This document shows positions 34,228 to 43,281 of a DNA stretch of 64,000 nucleotides, one piece after another. Position 1 is the stretch's first letter, and each line of letters starts with the position of its first letter. The position numbers and the translations under genes are program-made. Source of the DNA: Chitinophaga pinensis (GTDB lineage Bacteria > Bacteroidota > Bacteroidia > Chitinophagales > Chitinophagaceae); assembly GCF_007896845.1 (NCBI RefSeq), contig NZ_VOHS01000015.1, positions 1 through 64,000 on the forward strand, given 5' to 3'. The notes below the pieces were generated by a model, which was not told the DNA's origin, did no database searches, and saw nothing but the letters and a program-made list of their open reading frames with translations.

Positions 34228-36807
34228 TTATTCTGCAGGCGTTTCATCTACCGGAGCTTCTCCCAGAGTTGCTGAGCTGCCTTCCTGGCCGGACTCATTT
34301 CCTTCCATACCTTCCTGTGCTTCTTCATCGAGCCTTTGCTCTTCCTGTTCGTCCAGGCGTGCTACAGCTGCGATTTCGTCGCTATCGTCCAGTCTGATCA
34401 GACGCACACCCTGAGTTGCTCTACCCGCCTCACGGATATCAGCTACCGCCATACGGATAGTGATACCGGATTTACAGGTGATCATCAGGTCATCCTTTTC
34501 GGTCACGTCCAGAATAGCGATCAGGCTACCTGTTTTCTCAGTAATATTGATGGTCTTTACACCCTTACCACCGCGGTTGGTAATTCTATATTCCTCAATA
34601 TCAGTACGTTTACCGAAACCTTTCTCTGAAACCACCAGTACAGTACGGGTTTCATCCTCCTTATTTACACAAATCATACCAACAACCTCGTCTTTGTCAT
34701 TGTCTACCTCGATACCCCTTACACCGATAGCACCACGACCTGTGTCACGTACGGTATTTTCAGGGAAGCGGATAGCACGGCCACTCTTAATAGCCATCAT
34801 GATCTGACTGTTACCGTTGGTCAGTTTAGCTTCCAGTAACTGGTCGCCTTCATTGATAGTGATTGCGTTCACACCATTCTGACGTGGGCGGGAGAAATCT
34901 TCCAGCAGAGTCTTCTTGATGATACCATTCGCAGTACACAGTACAATATAGTGAGAGCTGATGAATTCTTTATCACTCAGGTCTTTGATATCGATGATCG
35001 CCCTGATCTTGTCATCAGTAGGCAGGTTGATCAGGTTCTGGATCGCACGGCCTTTACCGCTCTTCTCTCCTTCCGGAATCTCGTATACCTTCAGCCAGTA
35101 ACAACGGCCTTTCTCGGTGAAGAACAGCATGGTATGGTGTGTAGACGCCACAAACAGGTGTTCGATGTAGTCTTCCTCACGGGTCTTACCACCCAATGCA
35201 CCACGACCACCACGTTTCTGCTGACGATAGTCATATGCAGAAGTACGTTTGATATAACCCAGATGAGAGATAGTGATTACCACATCTTCTTCTGCGATGA
35301 TATCTTCCATACGCATTTCGCTCGCCAGATACTGGATTTCAGTTTTACGCTCGTCTCCGAAACGTTTCTTCACATCTTCCAGTTCTTCTTTGATGATCTT
35401 GAAACGAAGACCTTCATCAGACAGTACATCTTTCAGATAAGCGATCAGTTTCATAACTTCATCGTATTCTTCTTTGATCTTATCGCGCTCCATACCGGTC
35501 AGACGTTGTAAACGTAATTCCAGTATTGCTTTAGACTGAATTTCACTCAGTTCGAAGCGGGTCATTAAGCCCTCTTTTGCTTCATCCGGTGTACGGGACG
35601 CACGAATCAGCGCAATTACTTCATCCAGATGATCCAGCGCAATCAGGTAACCCTGTAAGATGTGCGCTTTTTCTTCTGCTTTACGCAGGTCGAAACGCGT
35701 TCTGCGTACTACCACTTCGTGGCGGAAGTCTACGAATTCAGCCAGCATATCTTTCAGGTTCAGTACACGCGGACGGCCTTTTACCAGCGCCACGTTATTG
35801 ATACCGTAAGAAGTCTGTAATTCGGAGTATTTATATAGCTGGTTGATCACCACGTTGGCAATAGCCTCACGTTTCAGATCGATCACCAGACGCATACCAT
35901 CACGGTCACTCTCGTCACGTGCTTCAGATATACCTTCAATGATTTTATCGTCTGCCAGTTGCGCAATTTTCTGATGCAGCGCAGCCTTGTTGATCTGATA
36001 AGGAAGTTCGTAGATCACCAGACGCTCGCGGCCTGCTTTGGAGGTTTCCACATTCACTTTACCACGTACGACAACCCTTCCGCGGCCTGTCTCAAAGCCC
36101 TGTTTCACACCTTCGTAACCGTAGATGATACCACCGGTCGGGAAGTCAGGCGCTTTTACGTGCTTGATCAGATCTTCTATTGTAATGTCACGGTTATCAA
36201 TGTATGCAATCAGGCCATCTATCACCTCTGAAAGGTTGTGCGGCATGATGTTGGTGGCCATACCTACCGCAATACCCGACGCTCCGTTGATCAGGAGGTT
36301 AGGAATACGTGTAGGCAGTACTGTTGGCTCTTCCAGGGTATCGTCAAAGTTCAGGGTGAAGTCCACTGTTTCTTTATCGATATCTTCCAGCATTGCCTCT
36401 GCCATACGTTGCAGACGGATCTCCGTATAACGCATAGCTGCCGGCATGTCACCATCCACAGAACCGAAGTTACCCTGACCATCTACCAGCATGTAACGAA
36501 GGCTCCATGGCTGGGCCATACGTACAATGGTATCATAAATGGAGGCGTCACCATGCGGGTGAAACTTACCCATCACCTCCCCTACGATACGGGCTGACTT
36601 CTTGTAAGGCTTGTTACTGTTATTCCCTAACTCGTTCATACCAAACAACACGCGGCGGTGTACAGGTTTTAAACCGTCCCGGACATCCGGAAGAGCACGT
36701 CCGACGATTACAGACATCGAGTAATCGATGTAGGCCGTTTTCATCTGCTCTTCAATGTTGATCTGGATAATCCTGCCGTCTTGCTGATTTTCCGTATTTT
36801 CTGACAT
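34228..36807 (-). CDS. gyrA: DNA gyrase subunit A
   Basis: An 859-residue type II topoisomerase subunit that cuts and rejoins DNA. The active-site tyrosine is Tyr127 in AAMRYTEIRL. The winged-helix region has KFHPHGDASIYDTIVRMAQ; Ala88 sits where E. coli has Ser83 and Asp92 where E. coli has Asp87. The C-terminal beta-pinwheel repeats include the GyrA box QKRGGRGALGG near 530. The C-terminus is a short acidic tail. gyrB is not in the window. A -7 box and a palindrome lie just upstream. Confidence 0.97.
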   Translation of the reverse strand: MSENTENQQDGRIIQINIEEQMKTAYIDYSMSVIVGRALPDVRDGLKPVHRRVLFGMNELGNNSNKPYKKSARIVGEVMGKFHPHGDASIYDTIVRMAQPWSLRYMLVDGQGNFGSVDGDMPAAMRYTEIRLQRMAEAMLEDIDKETVDFTLNFDDTLEEPTVLPTRIPNLLINGASGIAVGMATNIMPHNLSEVIDGLIAYIDNRDITIEDLIKHVKAPDFPTGGIIYGYEGVKQGFETGRGRVVVRGKVNVETSKAGRERLVIYELPYQINKAALHQKIAQLADDKIIEGISEARDESDRDGMRLVIDLKREAIANVVINQLYKYSELQTSYGINNVALVKGRPRVLNLKDMLAEFVDFRHEVVVRRTRFDLRKAEEKAHILQGYLIALDHLDEVIALIRASRTPDEAKEGLMTRFELSEIQSKAILELRLQRLTGMERDKIKEEYDEVMKLIAYLKDVLSDEGLRFKIIKEELEDVKKRFGDERKTEIQYLASEMRMEDIIAEEDVVITISHLGYIKRTSAYDYRQQKRGGRGALGGKTREEDYIEHLFVASTHHTMLFFTEKGRCYWLKVYEIPEGEKSGKGRAIQNLINLPTDDKIRAIIDIKDLSDKEFISSHYIVLCTANGIIKKTLLEDFSRPRQNGVNAITINEGDQLLEAKLTNGNSQIMMAIKSGRAIRFPENTVRDTGRGAIGVRGIEVDNDKDEVVGMICVNKEDETRTVLVVSEKGFGKRTDIEEYRITNRGGKGVKTINITEKTGSLIAILDVTEKDDLMITCKSGITIRMAVADIREAGRATQGVRLIRLDDSDEIAAVARLDEQEEQRLDEEAQEGMEGNESGQEGSSATLGEAPVDETPAE

Positions 36808-37212
36808 TATATTGTTGGTTTACAATTTATTCCGTAAAAAAATAAATAGACGCAAATATAGCCATTTTAGGCCGTATTCCGGCCTTTTTGACATAGAATG
36901 TGAATAAAAAAGGAATTGTCATATTGAACAAATAAGATATACGTTAAGAACAAATTCCACAGATAGACTATTTAATCCTTATTTTGCGTTAACTCCTTCA
37001 ATTAATATTCTATATAATAGAAAAAAGGAATATTGGGAAAATAAAATATTGGCAAAGATTTTGTTTTTAACCCGATGAAAATCAGAGGGTCACGGACAGT
37101 TTACTAAAATTATCATAGGTTAAAAACGAATTTTCCTGAAAATTCGAACATTAGATAGACGACTGATGTTAAATCCCTGTTCTGTAACCATATTAAAGAT
37201 GAACAAATTAAT
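36808..37212. other. Divergent region between gyrA and the saccharopine dehydrogenase gene
   Basis: About 400 AT-rich bases with no gene. The gyrA promoter is at the left. On the right the plus-strand promoter is not obvious; TTATTTTG (36979-36986) differs from TAnnTTTG by one base but is far from the start. Confidence 0.5.
36853..36885 (-). promoter_or_regulatory. gyrA promoter with adjoining palindrome
   Basis: On the minus strand TATATTTG (36860-36853) is an exact -7 box, 46 bases before the gyrA ATG. Directly upstream, AGGCCG and CGGCCT (36869-36874 and 36880-36885) form a 6-base inverted repeat in the spacer/-33 region. It could be a protein site or a structure sensitive to supercoiling; the latter is only an idea. 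Confidence 0.55.
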
Positions 37213-38538
37213 ATGAAGAATATACTCTTGTTTGGTGCCGGCAAGTCGGCTACGAGCCTGATCGACTACCTGGTATCAAATGCTCCACGGCAAAAATGGC
37301 ATATCACCGTCGCCGACCACGACCTCGCGCTCATCAAATCCAAAACCGGAAAGTCTTACTATGTTACCCCAGCTGCGATCGATATCAGGGATGAAGCATC
37401 CAGACAAAAGCTGATACAGGAAACAGACCTCGTCATCTCTCTGCTGCCCGCCCAATTGCATATCCTCGTCGCAAAAGATTGTCTGCAGTTCGGTAAAAAC
37501 CTGCTCACCGCCTCTTATATCGACCCGGAAGTTAAAAAGCTGGAAAAAGAAATTGAAGACGCAGGCCTGCTCTTTATGTATGAAATGGGCCTCGACCCCG
37601 GCATAGATCATATGAGCGCCATGAAGCTCATTCACTCTATCGAAAAGAAAGGCGGACAAATATCTGCCTTCCGCTCCTATTGTGGTGGACTCGTATCGCC
37701 TGAAAGCAACGACAATCCATGGCAATACAAGATCTCCTGGAATGCCCGCAACATCGTACTCGCCGGTAACTCCGGCGCTACCTACCGCGAAAAAGGCAAA
37801 ACAAAGGAAGTCTCTTACCAGCACCTCTTCGATCAGTCTAAAACCATCCATATTCCCAGTCTCGGTAAACTGGCCTACTACCCGAACCGCGACTCACTGA
37901 ATTATATCAGTGCCTATAAACTGGAGGAAGTACCCACTTTCATGCGCGCTACCCTGCGCTATCCGGATTTCTGCGAAGGCTGGGGTACACTCGTGAAACT
38001 CGGACTGACCGACGACAATAAAAAGATCCAGACCGATAACATGACCTTTTATGAATGGACCAGTCAAAACATCGATCAGGATCCTGCTATCAGTCATGAA
38101 GAAAATATCGCCAATTATCTTGGCATCAGCGCCAAGTCTAAAATACTCCGTCAACTCAAGTTCCTGGGATTACTCAATGGTGAAACCATTCATCTCGGCG
38201 AACAAACAAACGCCTCCGTCCTTCAAAACATAGTTGAAGCCAAACTGGGCATGGAAGTCACTGATAAAGACATGATCGTCATGACCCATGAGATCGAGTT
38301 TGAAAGAAGAGGCATGAGCACCCGCCTGCATAGCTACATGATCGCACAAGGTGAAGACAACCTGCGTACCGCTATGGCCAAAACCGTAGGCTTACCACTG
38401 GGTATCATGGCGAAACTCATCCTTCAGGATAAAGTCACCCTGAAAGGCCTGCAAATCCCGATCACACCAGATATCTATAATCCGGTGCTGAAAGAACTGG
38501 AAGAGTTCAATATCCGCTTTGAAGAAAGTTTTGAATAA
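37213..38538 (+). CDS. Saccharopine dehydrogenase family protein
   Basis: A 441-residue NAD(P)-dependent enzyme resembling saccharopine dehydrogenase (glutamate-forming) from the alpha-aminoadipate pathway. The Rossmann motif is LLFGAGKSATSLIDYL at the start; SLLPAQLHILVAKDCLQFGK and YEMGLDPGIDHMSAM near 135 are family landmarks. It is most likely involved in lysine breakdown or in making a related amino acid, but a lysine ketoglutarate reductase gene is not nearby. A terminator follows. The exact substrate is not certain. Confidence 0.85.
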   Translation: MKNILLFGAGKSATSLIDYLVSNAPRQKWHITVADHDLALIKSKTGKSYYVTPAAIDIRDEASRQKLIQETDLVISLLPAQLHILVAKDCLQFGKNLLTASYIDPEVKKLEKEIEDAGLLFMYEMGLDPGIDHMSAMKLIHSIEKKGGQISAFRSYCGGLVSPESNDNPWQYKISWNARNIVLAGNSGATYREKGKTKEVSYQHLFDQSKTIHIPSLGKLAYYPNRDSLNYISAYKLEEVPTFMRATLRYPDFCEGWGTLVKLGLTDDNKKIQTDNMTFYEWTSQNIDQDPAISHEENIANYLGISAKSKILRQLKFLGLLNGETIHLGEQTNASVLQNIVEAKLGMEVTDKDMIVMTHEIEFERRGMSTRLHSYMIAQGEDNLRTAMAKTVGLPLGIMAKLILQDKVTLKGLQIPITPDIYNPVLKELEEFNIRFEESFE

Positions 38539-38540
38539 TA

Positions 38541-38584
38541 AAGAGAAGAGGCAGTCCTGCATATAGCGGACTGCCTCTTCTCTT
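38541..38584 (+). terminator. Terminator after the saccharopine dehydrogenase gene
   Basis: AAGAGAAGAGGCAGTCC pairs with GGACTGCCTCTTCTCTT (17 bases). It begins 2 bases after the stop codon. Confidence 0.8.
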
Positions 38585-38677
38585 TATATCAGCCGGAAAC
38601 TACAGATCAATCATACGATGCGCAGCTCCCGTTACTATTTTAACGACTTCTTCTTTTCAGACTCACCAGACAAGGCA

Positions 38678-39367
38678 TCAGATCAATCCCTCCAAAGCCT
38701 TGATCATATCTGCAATACCCTCCGTTGCCGGTTTCTCTATCTTCATCAGATTACTCATCTGCGGCATCTGCGGTAATTTTCTGTCTATCACAAACGCCAG
38801 CGTTCCTTCCGGCAGATAATCCACCAATCCCGCGGCCGGATATACGACCAGCGAAGTGCCTATCACCGCAAACACATCTGCCGTCATCACCACTGCTGCT
38901 GCTTCCTCTATCTTCGGCACCGCCTCACCAAACCATACGATATCCGGGCGTAGTTGTCCGCCGTCAGCCGCCTTATCTCCTATGTTGATATCACTGATGA
39001 TGCGATACTTCCGGTGTTCATCCAATACACTACGCATACTGAAGATCTCCCCATGGAGATGTAACACCTTCTTAGATCCTGCTCTCTCATGCAGATCGTC
39101 AATATTCTGCGTGATGATCTCTACATCAAATTGCTCCTGTAAGGCTGCCAGCCCCAGATGAGCTGCATTCGGCATCGCCGCTTTCACATCCCGGCGGCGC
39201 TGGTTATAAAAATCCAGCACTAATTGCGGGTCTTTCTGCCATCCCTGCGGACTGGCAACTTCATAAACATTATATCCCTCCCACAGGCCATCACTATCAC
39301 GGAAAGTCCGTAATCCACTCTCTGCACTGATCCCCGCGCCTGTCAAAACTACCAATCTAGGCTTCAT
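38678..39367 (-). CDS. Sir2-family NAD-dependent protein deacylase (class III type, no zinc cysteines)
   Basis: A 229-residue sirtuin. NAD-binding and catalytic motifs are LTGAGISAESGLRTFRD, TQNIDDLHERAG, HLHGE and VIGTSLVVYPAAG. The Y-x-x-R pair in DFYNQRRR is the class III signature that favours succinyl or malonyl groups. The region between HLHGE and LRPDIVWFGE, which normally carries two CxxC zinc pairs, has no cysteine. This zinc-less form appears to be usual in Bacteroidota. Its likely targets are acylated lysines of metabolic enzymes. Confidence 0.88.
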   Translation of the reverse strand: MKPRLVVLTGAGISAESGLRTFRDSDGLWEGYNVYEVASPQGWQKDPQLVLDFYNQRRRDVKAAMPNAAHLGLAALQEQFDVEIITQNIDDLHERAGSKKVLHLHGEIFSMRSVLDEHRKYRIISDINIGDKAADGGQLRPDIVWFGEAVPKIEEAAAVVMTADVFAVIGTSLVVYPAAGLVDYLPEGTLAFVIDRKLPQMPQMSNLMKIEKPATEGIADMIKALEGLI

Positions 39368-39447
39368 TTGTACAAGACATTTTTGATTTTTAAATATACG
39401 GGTTTTAACATTTACCGTAACTTTATCGGATAATTAAATAACAGCAA

Positions 39448-40302
39448 TTGAAGATCTTACTGAAGCTTATGCTGTGCGGTATGCTGTTACTACAACTAAA
39501 AGCAAACGCACAGACGACAGACACCACCAATCTCCACTATACCGATAGTACCAGCTCTACGGAGATCCGTACATTAACGGAAGCCGATACTACTATACGT
39601 TATCGTATAAACGGCGCCTATCTGGGTAGCATATGGAGTGACCTGAAATATACCGTTGCAAGACCGGCACACTGGAAAGGAAAAGACTTTGTCCGACTGG
39701 GTATCGTACTTGGTACTGCCGGTGGTCTTATGGGCGTAGACTATGAAGTAAAACAGTTCTTTGCCCGTAACCACACCAATTTCTGGAACAGCGTAACTGG
39801 TCAGGTAGAACCTTTTGGTAACGCCTATTCTCCTTACCTCGTAGGTGGTATGTACCTTGCCGGCGTGATCGCCAAAGACAGGAAACTGGAGCATACGTCC
39901 CTGATGACAGCCAAGTCCCTGTTACTATCAACGCTCATTTATACCTTCGCCAAGTCAGTGGTAAGACGTGGTCGTCCTACCTACTACGACGATCCATTTG
40001 TATACAATGCGCCTTTCTCTATGGATAAATATCATACCTCCTTCCCTTCGGGTCATATGCTGACAGTGACTTCTGTTGCCACCGCACTTGCCGAAGCTTA
40101 TGGAGATGAACATCCATGGGTACCATGGGTAACTTATTCCATCGCTATTATGACCGGTACCACCCGTCTGTATCAGGAAAGACACTGGGGCAGCGATGTA
40201 TGGTTAGGCGCTTCACTGGGTTACTTTGTGACAAAAGGAATCTTTAAAAGACACAAAGATCTGGAGAAGAAGAAAGCACAGCTGGCACGCATAGCGCCGT
40301 GA
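39448..40302 (+). CDS. PAP2-family phosphatase, envelope
   Basis: A 284-residue type 2 phosphatidic acid phosphatase family protein. It opens with TTG at 39448, giving the signal peptide MKILLKLMLCGMLLLQLKAN and cleavage near AQ. The three phosphatase motifs are KSVVRRGRP (169-177), SFPSGH (198-203) and RLYQERHWGSD (240-250, His246). Several hydrophobic helices flank them. It could dephosphorylate a lipid such as undecaprenyl pyrophosphate or phosphatidic acid. Confidence 0.88.
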   Translation: MKILLKLMLCGMLLLQLKANAQTTDTTNLHYTDSTSSTEIRTLTEADTTIRYRINGAYLGSIWSDLKYTVARPAHWKGKDFVRLGIVLGTAGGLMGVDYEVKQFFARNHTNFWNSVTGQVEPFGNAYSPYLVGGMYLAGVIAKDRKLEHTSLMTAKSLLLSTLIYTFAKSVVRRGRPTYYDDPFVYNAPFSMDKYHTSFPSGHMLTVTSVATALAEAYGDEHPWVPWVTYSIAIMTGTTRLYQERHWGSDVWLGASLGYFVTKGIFKRHKDLEKKKAQLARIAP

Positions 40303-40358
40303 TGCAGTCAGGGATTGATAGTAATGGCTTTTTCTTAAACAAATATGCTTAAATAGAT

Positions 40359-40393
40359 AGAGGCACTTCAGTATATCGAAGTGCCTCTTTTTT
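40359..40393 (+). terminator. Terminator after the PAP2 gene
   Basis: AGAGGCACTTC pairs with GAAGTGCCTCT, followed by six T's. Confidence 0.85.
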
Positions 40394-40462
40394 ATATAAA
40401 ACCGAATTGCCAGTATAAAAACGCCACCCTTCGCTGCATCTCCAATTCTTCATTCTTAATTT

Positions 40463-41416
40463 CTAACTCACACTTACCATCTTCCTCATCTTCCTTCTTT
40501 TGATATATTTTCTGATAAGCACTACGATCACCACCACGATCAATATACCCGGCCACATTTGTACAATGTCTACTAAAAAAGACAAGAGGTTATTCCAGCC
40601 ATCCTTTATCGAAAAGAAGATGCGTGAAAAGAAGCCGGGGCCTTGTGGAGAAGAAGTAGCAAAAGTCTGCTGAATGGAAAGGCTGATTGTACTCATGGCC
40701 ACGTTATGATCGATATATTGCAGGCGTCCCTGTGCCGCTTCTATTTCTTCACGGATACTCTTCAGCTGCTCCTCTACTTTCAGAATATCTTCCACTGATT
40801 TCGCCTGTTTCAGGATATCAAGATAACGCAGCTCTACTTCTTTCTTTGCCTTCATACGGGAGGCAACATCAACATATTCTTCTGTTACATCTGTTGCTGC
40901 TACTCTTTTCAACATGAGTGTACCCGCAGTCCCGGCAAGTGTTTCCAGACAGGAGTCAAAACGTTCGACAGGCACTTTTATCTTTACATTTACGATCCAT
41001 GTAAGATCAGACCGGGATTCATTCTCTTCTGTGATATAACCATTATAGCGGGCGACGATCGCATGCATTTCATTTCGTGCGTCATTATAGTTTCTCACAG
41101 CATACTGCAGCTCACCATCTTTAATGATCTTTTTGGGTATTTCTGCCAATAAGGGCTCTTTAGCTATTACCGGCGGTGTAAAGTGTACACTGGATACAAC
41201 ACCTGCGCCATTTGCGCTTTCTTCATCAGCGGGAGCAACGTCGTCTCCTTCGGATTTATATTTTGTTGCTTCCTGACTATATTCTTTAACTGCAAGATAT
41301 GAGGGAGTCGTCTTTTGTTCCGCCTTACGGGCGCAGGACATGAGTGTGAGTAAACTCAATAACAGTAGTGATACGGGGATCGGGGTATACCTGAAAAAGA
41401 AACATCTTCTTGTCAT
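40463..41416 (-). CDS. DUF4349 lipoprotein
   Basis: A 317-residue envelope protein. A lipoprotein signal ends in LMSC (Cys28). The DUF4349 body follows, with a beta-rich part (LTWIVNVKIKVPVERFD), a long coiled-coil (about 190-240, LKVEEQLKSIREEIEAAQGR) and a C-terminal transmembrane helix (PGILIVVVIVVLI) with a basic tail. Function unknown; the family occurs widely in bacterial envelopes. Confidence 0.85.
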   Translation of the reverse strand: MTRRCFFFRYTPIPVSLLLLSLLTLMSCARKAEQKTTPSYLAVKEYSQEATKYKSEGDDVAPADEESANGAGVVSSVHFTPPVIAKEPLLAEIPKKIIKDGELQYAVRNYNDARNEMHAIVARYNGYITEENESRSDLTWIVNVKIKVPVERFDSCLETLAGTAGTLMLKRVAATDVTEEYVDVASRMKAKKEVELRYLDILKQAKSVEDILKVEEQLKSIREEIEAAQGRLQYIDHNVAMSTISLSIQQTFATSSPQGPGFFSRIFFSIKDGWNNLLSFLVDIVQMWPGILIVVVIVVLIRKYIKRRKMRKMVSVS

Positions 41417-41487
41417 AGACCAGTATTTAGTGATAAATATTGCTATAACAAGAAGATGCAGTCAGGAATAAAATTCCACAAAAAAAA

Positions 41488-41901
41488 TTATTTCTTCGTC
41501 TCTCCCATTTCCAGAATGGTATCAAATTCATCTTCTGTAACGGCACACACAGAAAGGCGGCCCTGACGGATGAGAGAGAGATTTTCCAGTCTTTTTTCAG
41601 CTTTCATCTGTGCCAGTGTTACCGGCGTTTTGAAAGGTTTAACCGGCTGCAGGTCTACCACTACCCAGTTAGGATCAGGTGTAGTCGGGTCCTGGTAATG
41701 TTCTTTCGCGATCTTCGCAATACCCACTACTGCCAGTCCTTCGTTACTGTGATAGAACAGTACCAGATCTCCTTTCTTCATGCCTTTCAGGTTATTGCGT
41801 GCCTGATAATTGCGCACACCATCCCAGAAAGTTTTACCGTCTTTTACAAACTGGTCCCATGAATACTTGAATGGTTCTGATTTAACAAGCCAGTAGTTCA
41901 T
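41488..41901 (-). CDS. EVE-domain protein
   Basis: A 137-residue protein that is a single EVE (PUA-like) domain, as in human THYN1. Typical strings are MNYWLVKSEPFKYSW, WDGVRNYQARNNLK, GDLVLFYHSN and LSLIRQGRLSVCAV. EVE domains bind modified bases in DNA or RNA. It lies 29 bases downstream of a LutA-like gene on the same strand. Confidence 0.92.
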   Translation of the reverse strand: MNYWLVKSEPFKYSWDQFVKDGKTFWDGVRNYQARNNLKGMKKGDLVLFYHSNEGLAVVGIAKIAKEHYQDPTTPDPNWVVVDLQPVKPFKTPVTLAQMKAEKRLENLSLIRQGRLSVCAVTEDEFDTILEMGETKK

Positions 41902-41930
41902 TATCTGATGATTTAAAATTCTTCCGCTGC

Positions 41931-42650
41931 TTACCAGCCACTGGCCAGTACATCAGCAATATGCATAGTTTTGATATTCAGTTCGTGCTTCCGGATATAA
42001 CCGTCCAGATGCATCAGACAGGAAAGATCTGTAGAAATGAGATAGTCAGCACCGCTGGCAATGGCGTTATTCACCTTCTGTTCGCCCATACCGATGGAGA
42101 TCGGTTCGAACTTCACAGAAAAGGTACCTCCAAAGCCGCAGCAGGTTTCACAATCATTCATTTCCTTCAGTTCCAGTCCTTTTACATTGGAGAGCAATTT
42201 ACGCGGACCTTCTTTGATACCACATTCTCGCAGGGCACCACAGGCATCATGATAGGTAGCGACGCCATTGAGGCTGGCTCCGAGATCAGTTACGTGCAGT
42301 ACCTCTGTCAGGAACTCTGTAAATTCATACAGGTTCTTACGCAGGTTCTTTACTTCATTATGAGCGGCGGAATTGTCAAAGAGTTTGCCGTAGTAATTGC
42401 GGACAAACCCCGTACAGGATCCGCTTGGTGCTACGATATAATCTACGGTATGAAAGTCCTTTACGAATTTATTGGCAACGGAGCGGGCTTCATCCCAGTA
42501 TCCGGCATTAAAAGCCGGCTGGCCACAGCAAGTCTGGTTGGGATTATAATCGACGTTACATCCCAGCTTTTCCAGCACCTTTACCATATTGAAGCCTGTT
42601 TCCGGGAACAGCTGATCAACGAAGCATGGAATAAAAAGCTGTACGTTCAT
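41931..42650 (-). CDS. LutA-like (Fe-S)-binding oxidoreductase subunit
   Basis: A 239-residue protein with two cysteine-rich CCG domains: CCGQPAFNAGYWDEA near residue 41 and CETCCGFGGTFSVKF near 170, each belonging to a C-x-n-C-C-G cluster motif. It resembles LutA/YkgE, one of three subunits for L-lactate oxidation. The LutB and LutC partners are not next to it; the neighbours are an EVE protein and ribH. It may be part of another glycolate/lactate-type dehydrogenase or work with partners encoded elsewhere. Confidence 0.85.
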   Translation of the reverse strand: MNVQLFIPCFVDQLFPETGFNMVKVLEKLGCNVDYNPNQTCCGQPAFNAGYWDEARSVANKFVKDFHTVDYIVAPSGSCTGFVRNYYGKLFDNSAAHNEVKNLRKNLYEFTEFLTEVLHVTDLGASLNGVATYHDACGALRECGIKEGPRKLLSNVKGLELKEMNDCETCCGFGGTFSVKFEPISIGMGEQKVNNAIASGADYLISTDLSCLMHLDGYIRKHELNIKTMHIADVLASGW

Positions 42651-42775
42651 TGAGTTAGTTCTTTTAATAGAGGCCGCAGTGGAATACTGCCGGCATCAGG
42701 AATCAATGTATCTCGGCTAAAACTGTAGCAACAATGAACATCACATGTAATAAATATGGGGCTAAAAAGCTGCTC

Positions 42776-43267
42776 CTACAGTTGACGCATCATAGATATC
42801 ATTTTCAGCGCGGTAATCGCGGCTTCCTCCCCTTTATGGCCATGGATGCCTCCGAGTCTGTCCTGTGCCTGCTGCATATTATCGACAGTCAGGATACCAA
42901 AGATAACAGGTACGGGCAAGTCAAGGTTTAATTGCATCAGTCCTTCTGTTACGCCCTTACAAACATAGTCAAAATGCGGGGTTTCGCCTCTGATTACGCA
43001 ACCAAACGCAATAATAGCGCCAGGCTGTCTATGTGTTCCTTTTGTACGTTCCCAGTATTGTTTACAGGCGAATGGTAATTCAAATGCTCCGGGTACAACC
43101 ACCTTAGAGACTTTCGATACATTGTATTGTGCCAGAGATCTGTCACAACCGGCAACCAGTTCGTTGATCACCGCATCATTCCATTCGGTATACACTATAA
43201 CAATACTGGCATCCTCTGATTGGAGAATGCCAGCGTCGTTCAATAAACTTTGATTATGTATTGACAT
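42776..43267 (-). CDS. ribH: 6,7-dimethyl-8-ribityllumazine synthase
   Basis: A 163-residue enzyme for the next-to-last step of riboflavin synthesis. The motifs are VPGAFELPFACKQY, GCVIRGETPHFDYV and GIHGHKGEEAAITALKM. The start is placed at MSIHNQSLL (43267) rather than an in-frame codon six positions upstream, because the latter overlaps the preceding gene's end. It follows a TPR membrane protein gene by 14 bases, so the two are probably co-transcribed. Confidence 0.93.
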   Translation of the reverse strand: MSIHNQSLLNDAGILQSEDASIVIVYTEWNDAVINELVAGCDRSLAQYNVSKVSKVVVPGAFELPFACKQYWERTKGTHRQPGAIIAFGCVIRGETPHFDYVCKGVTEGLMQLNLDLPVPVIFGILTVDNMQQAQDRLGGIHGHKGEEAAITALKMISMMRQL

Positions 43268-43281
43268 GATCTGTTTTAATA

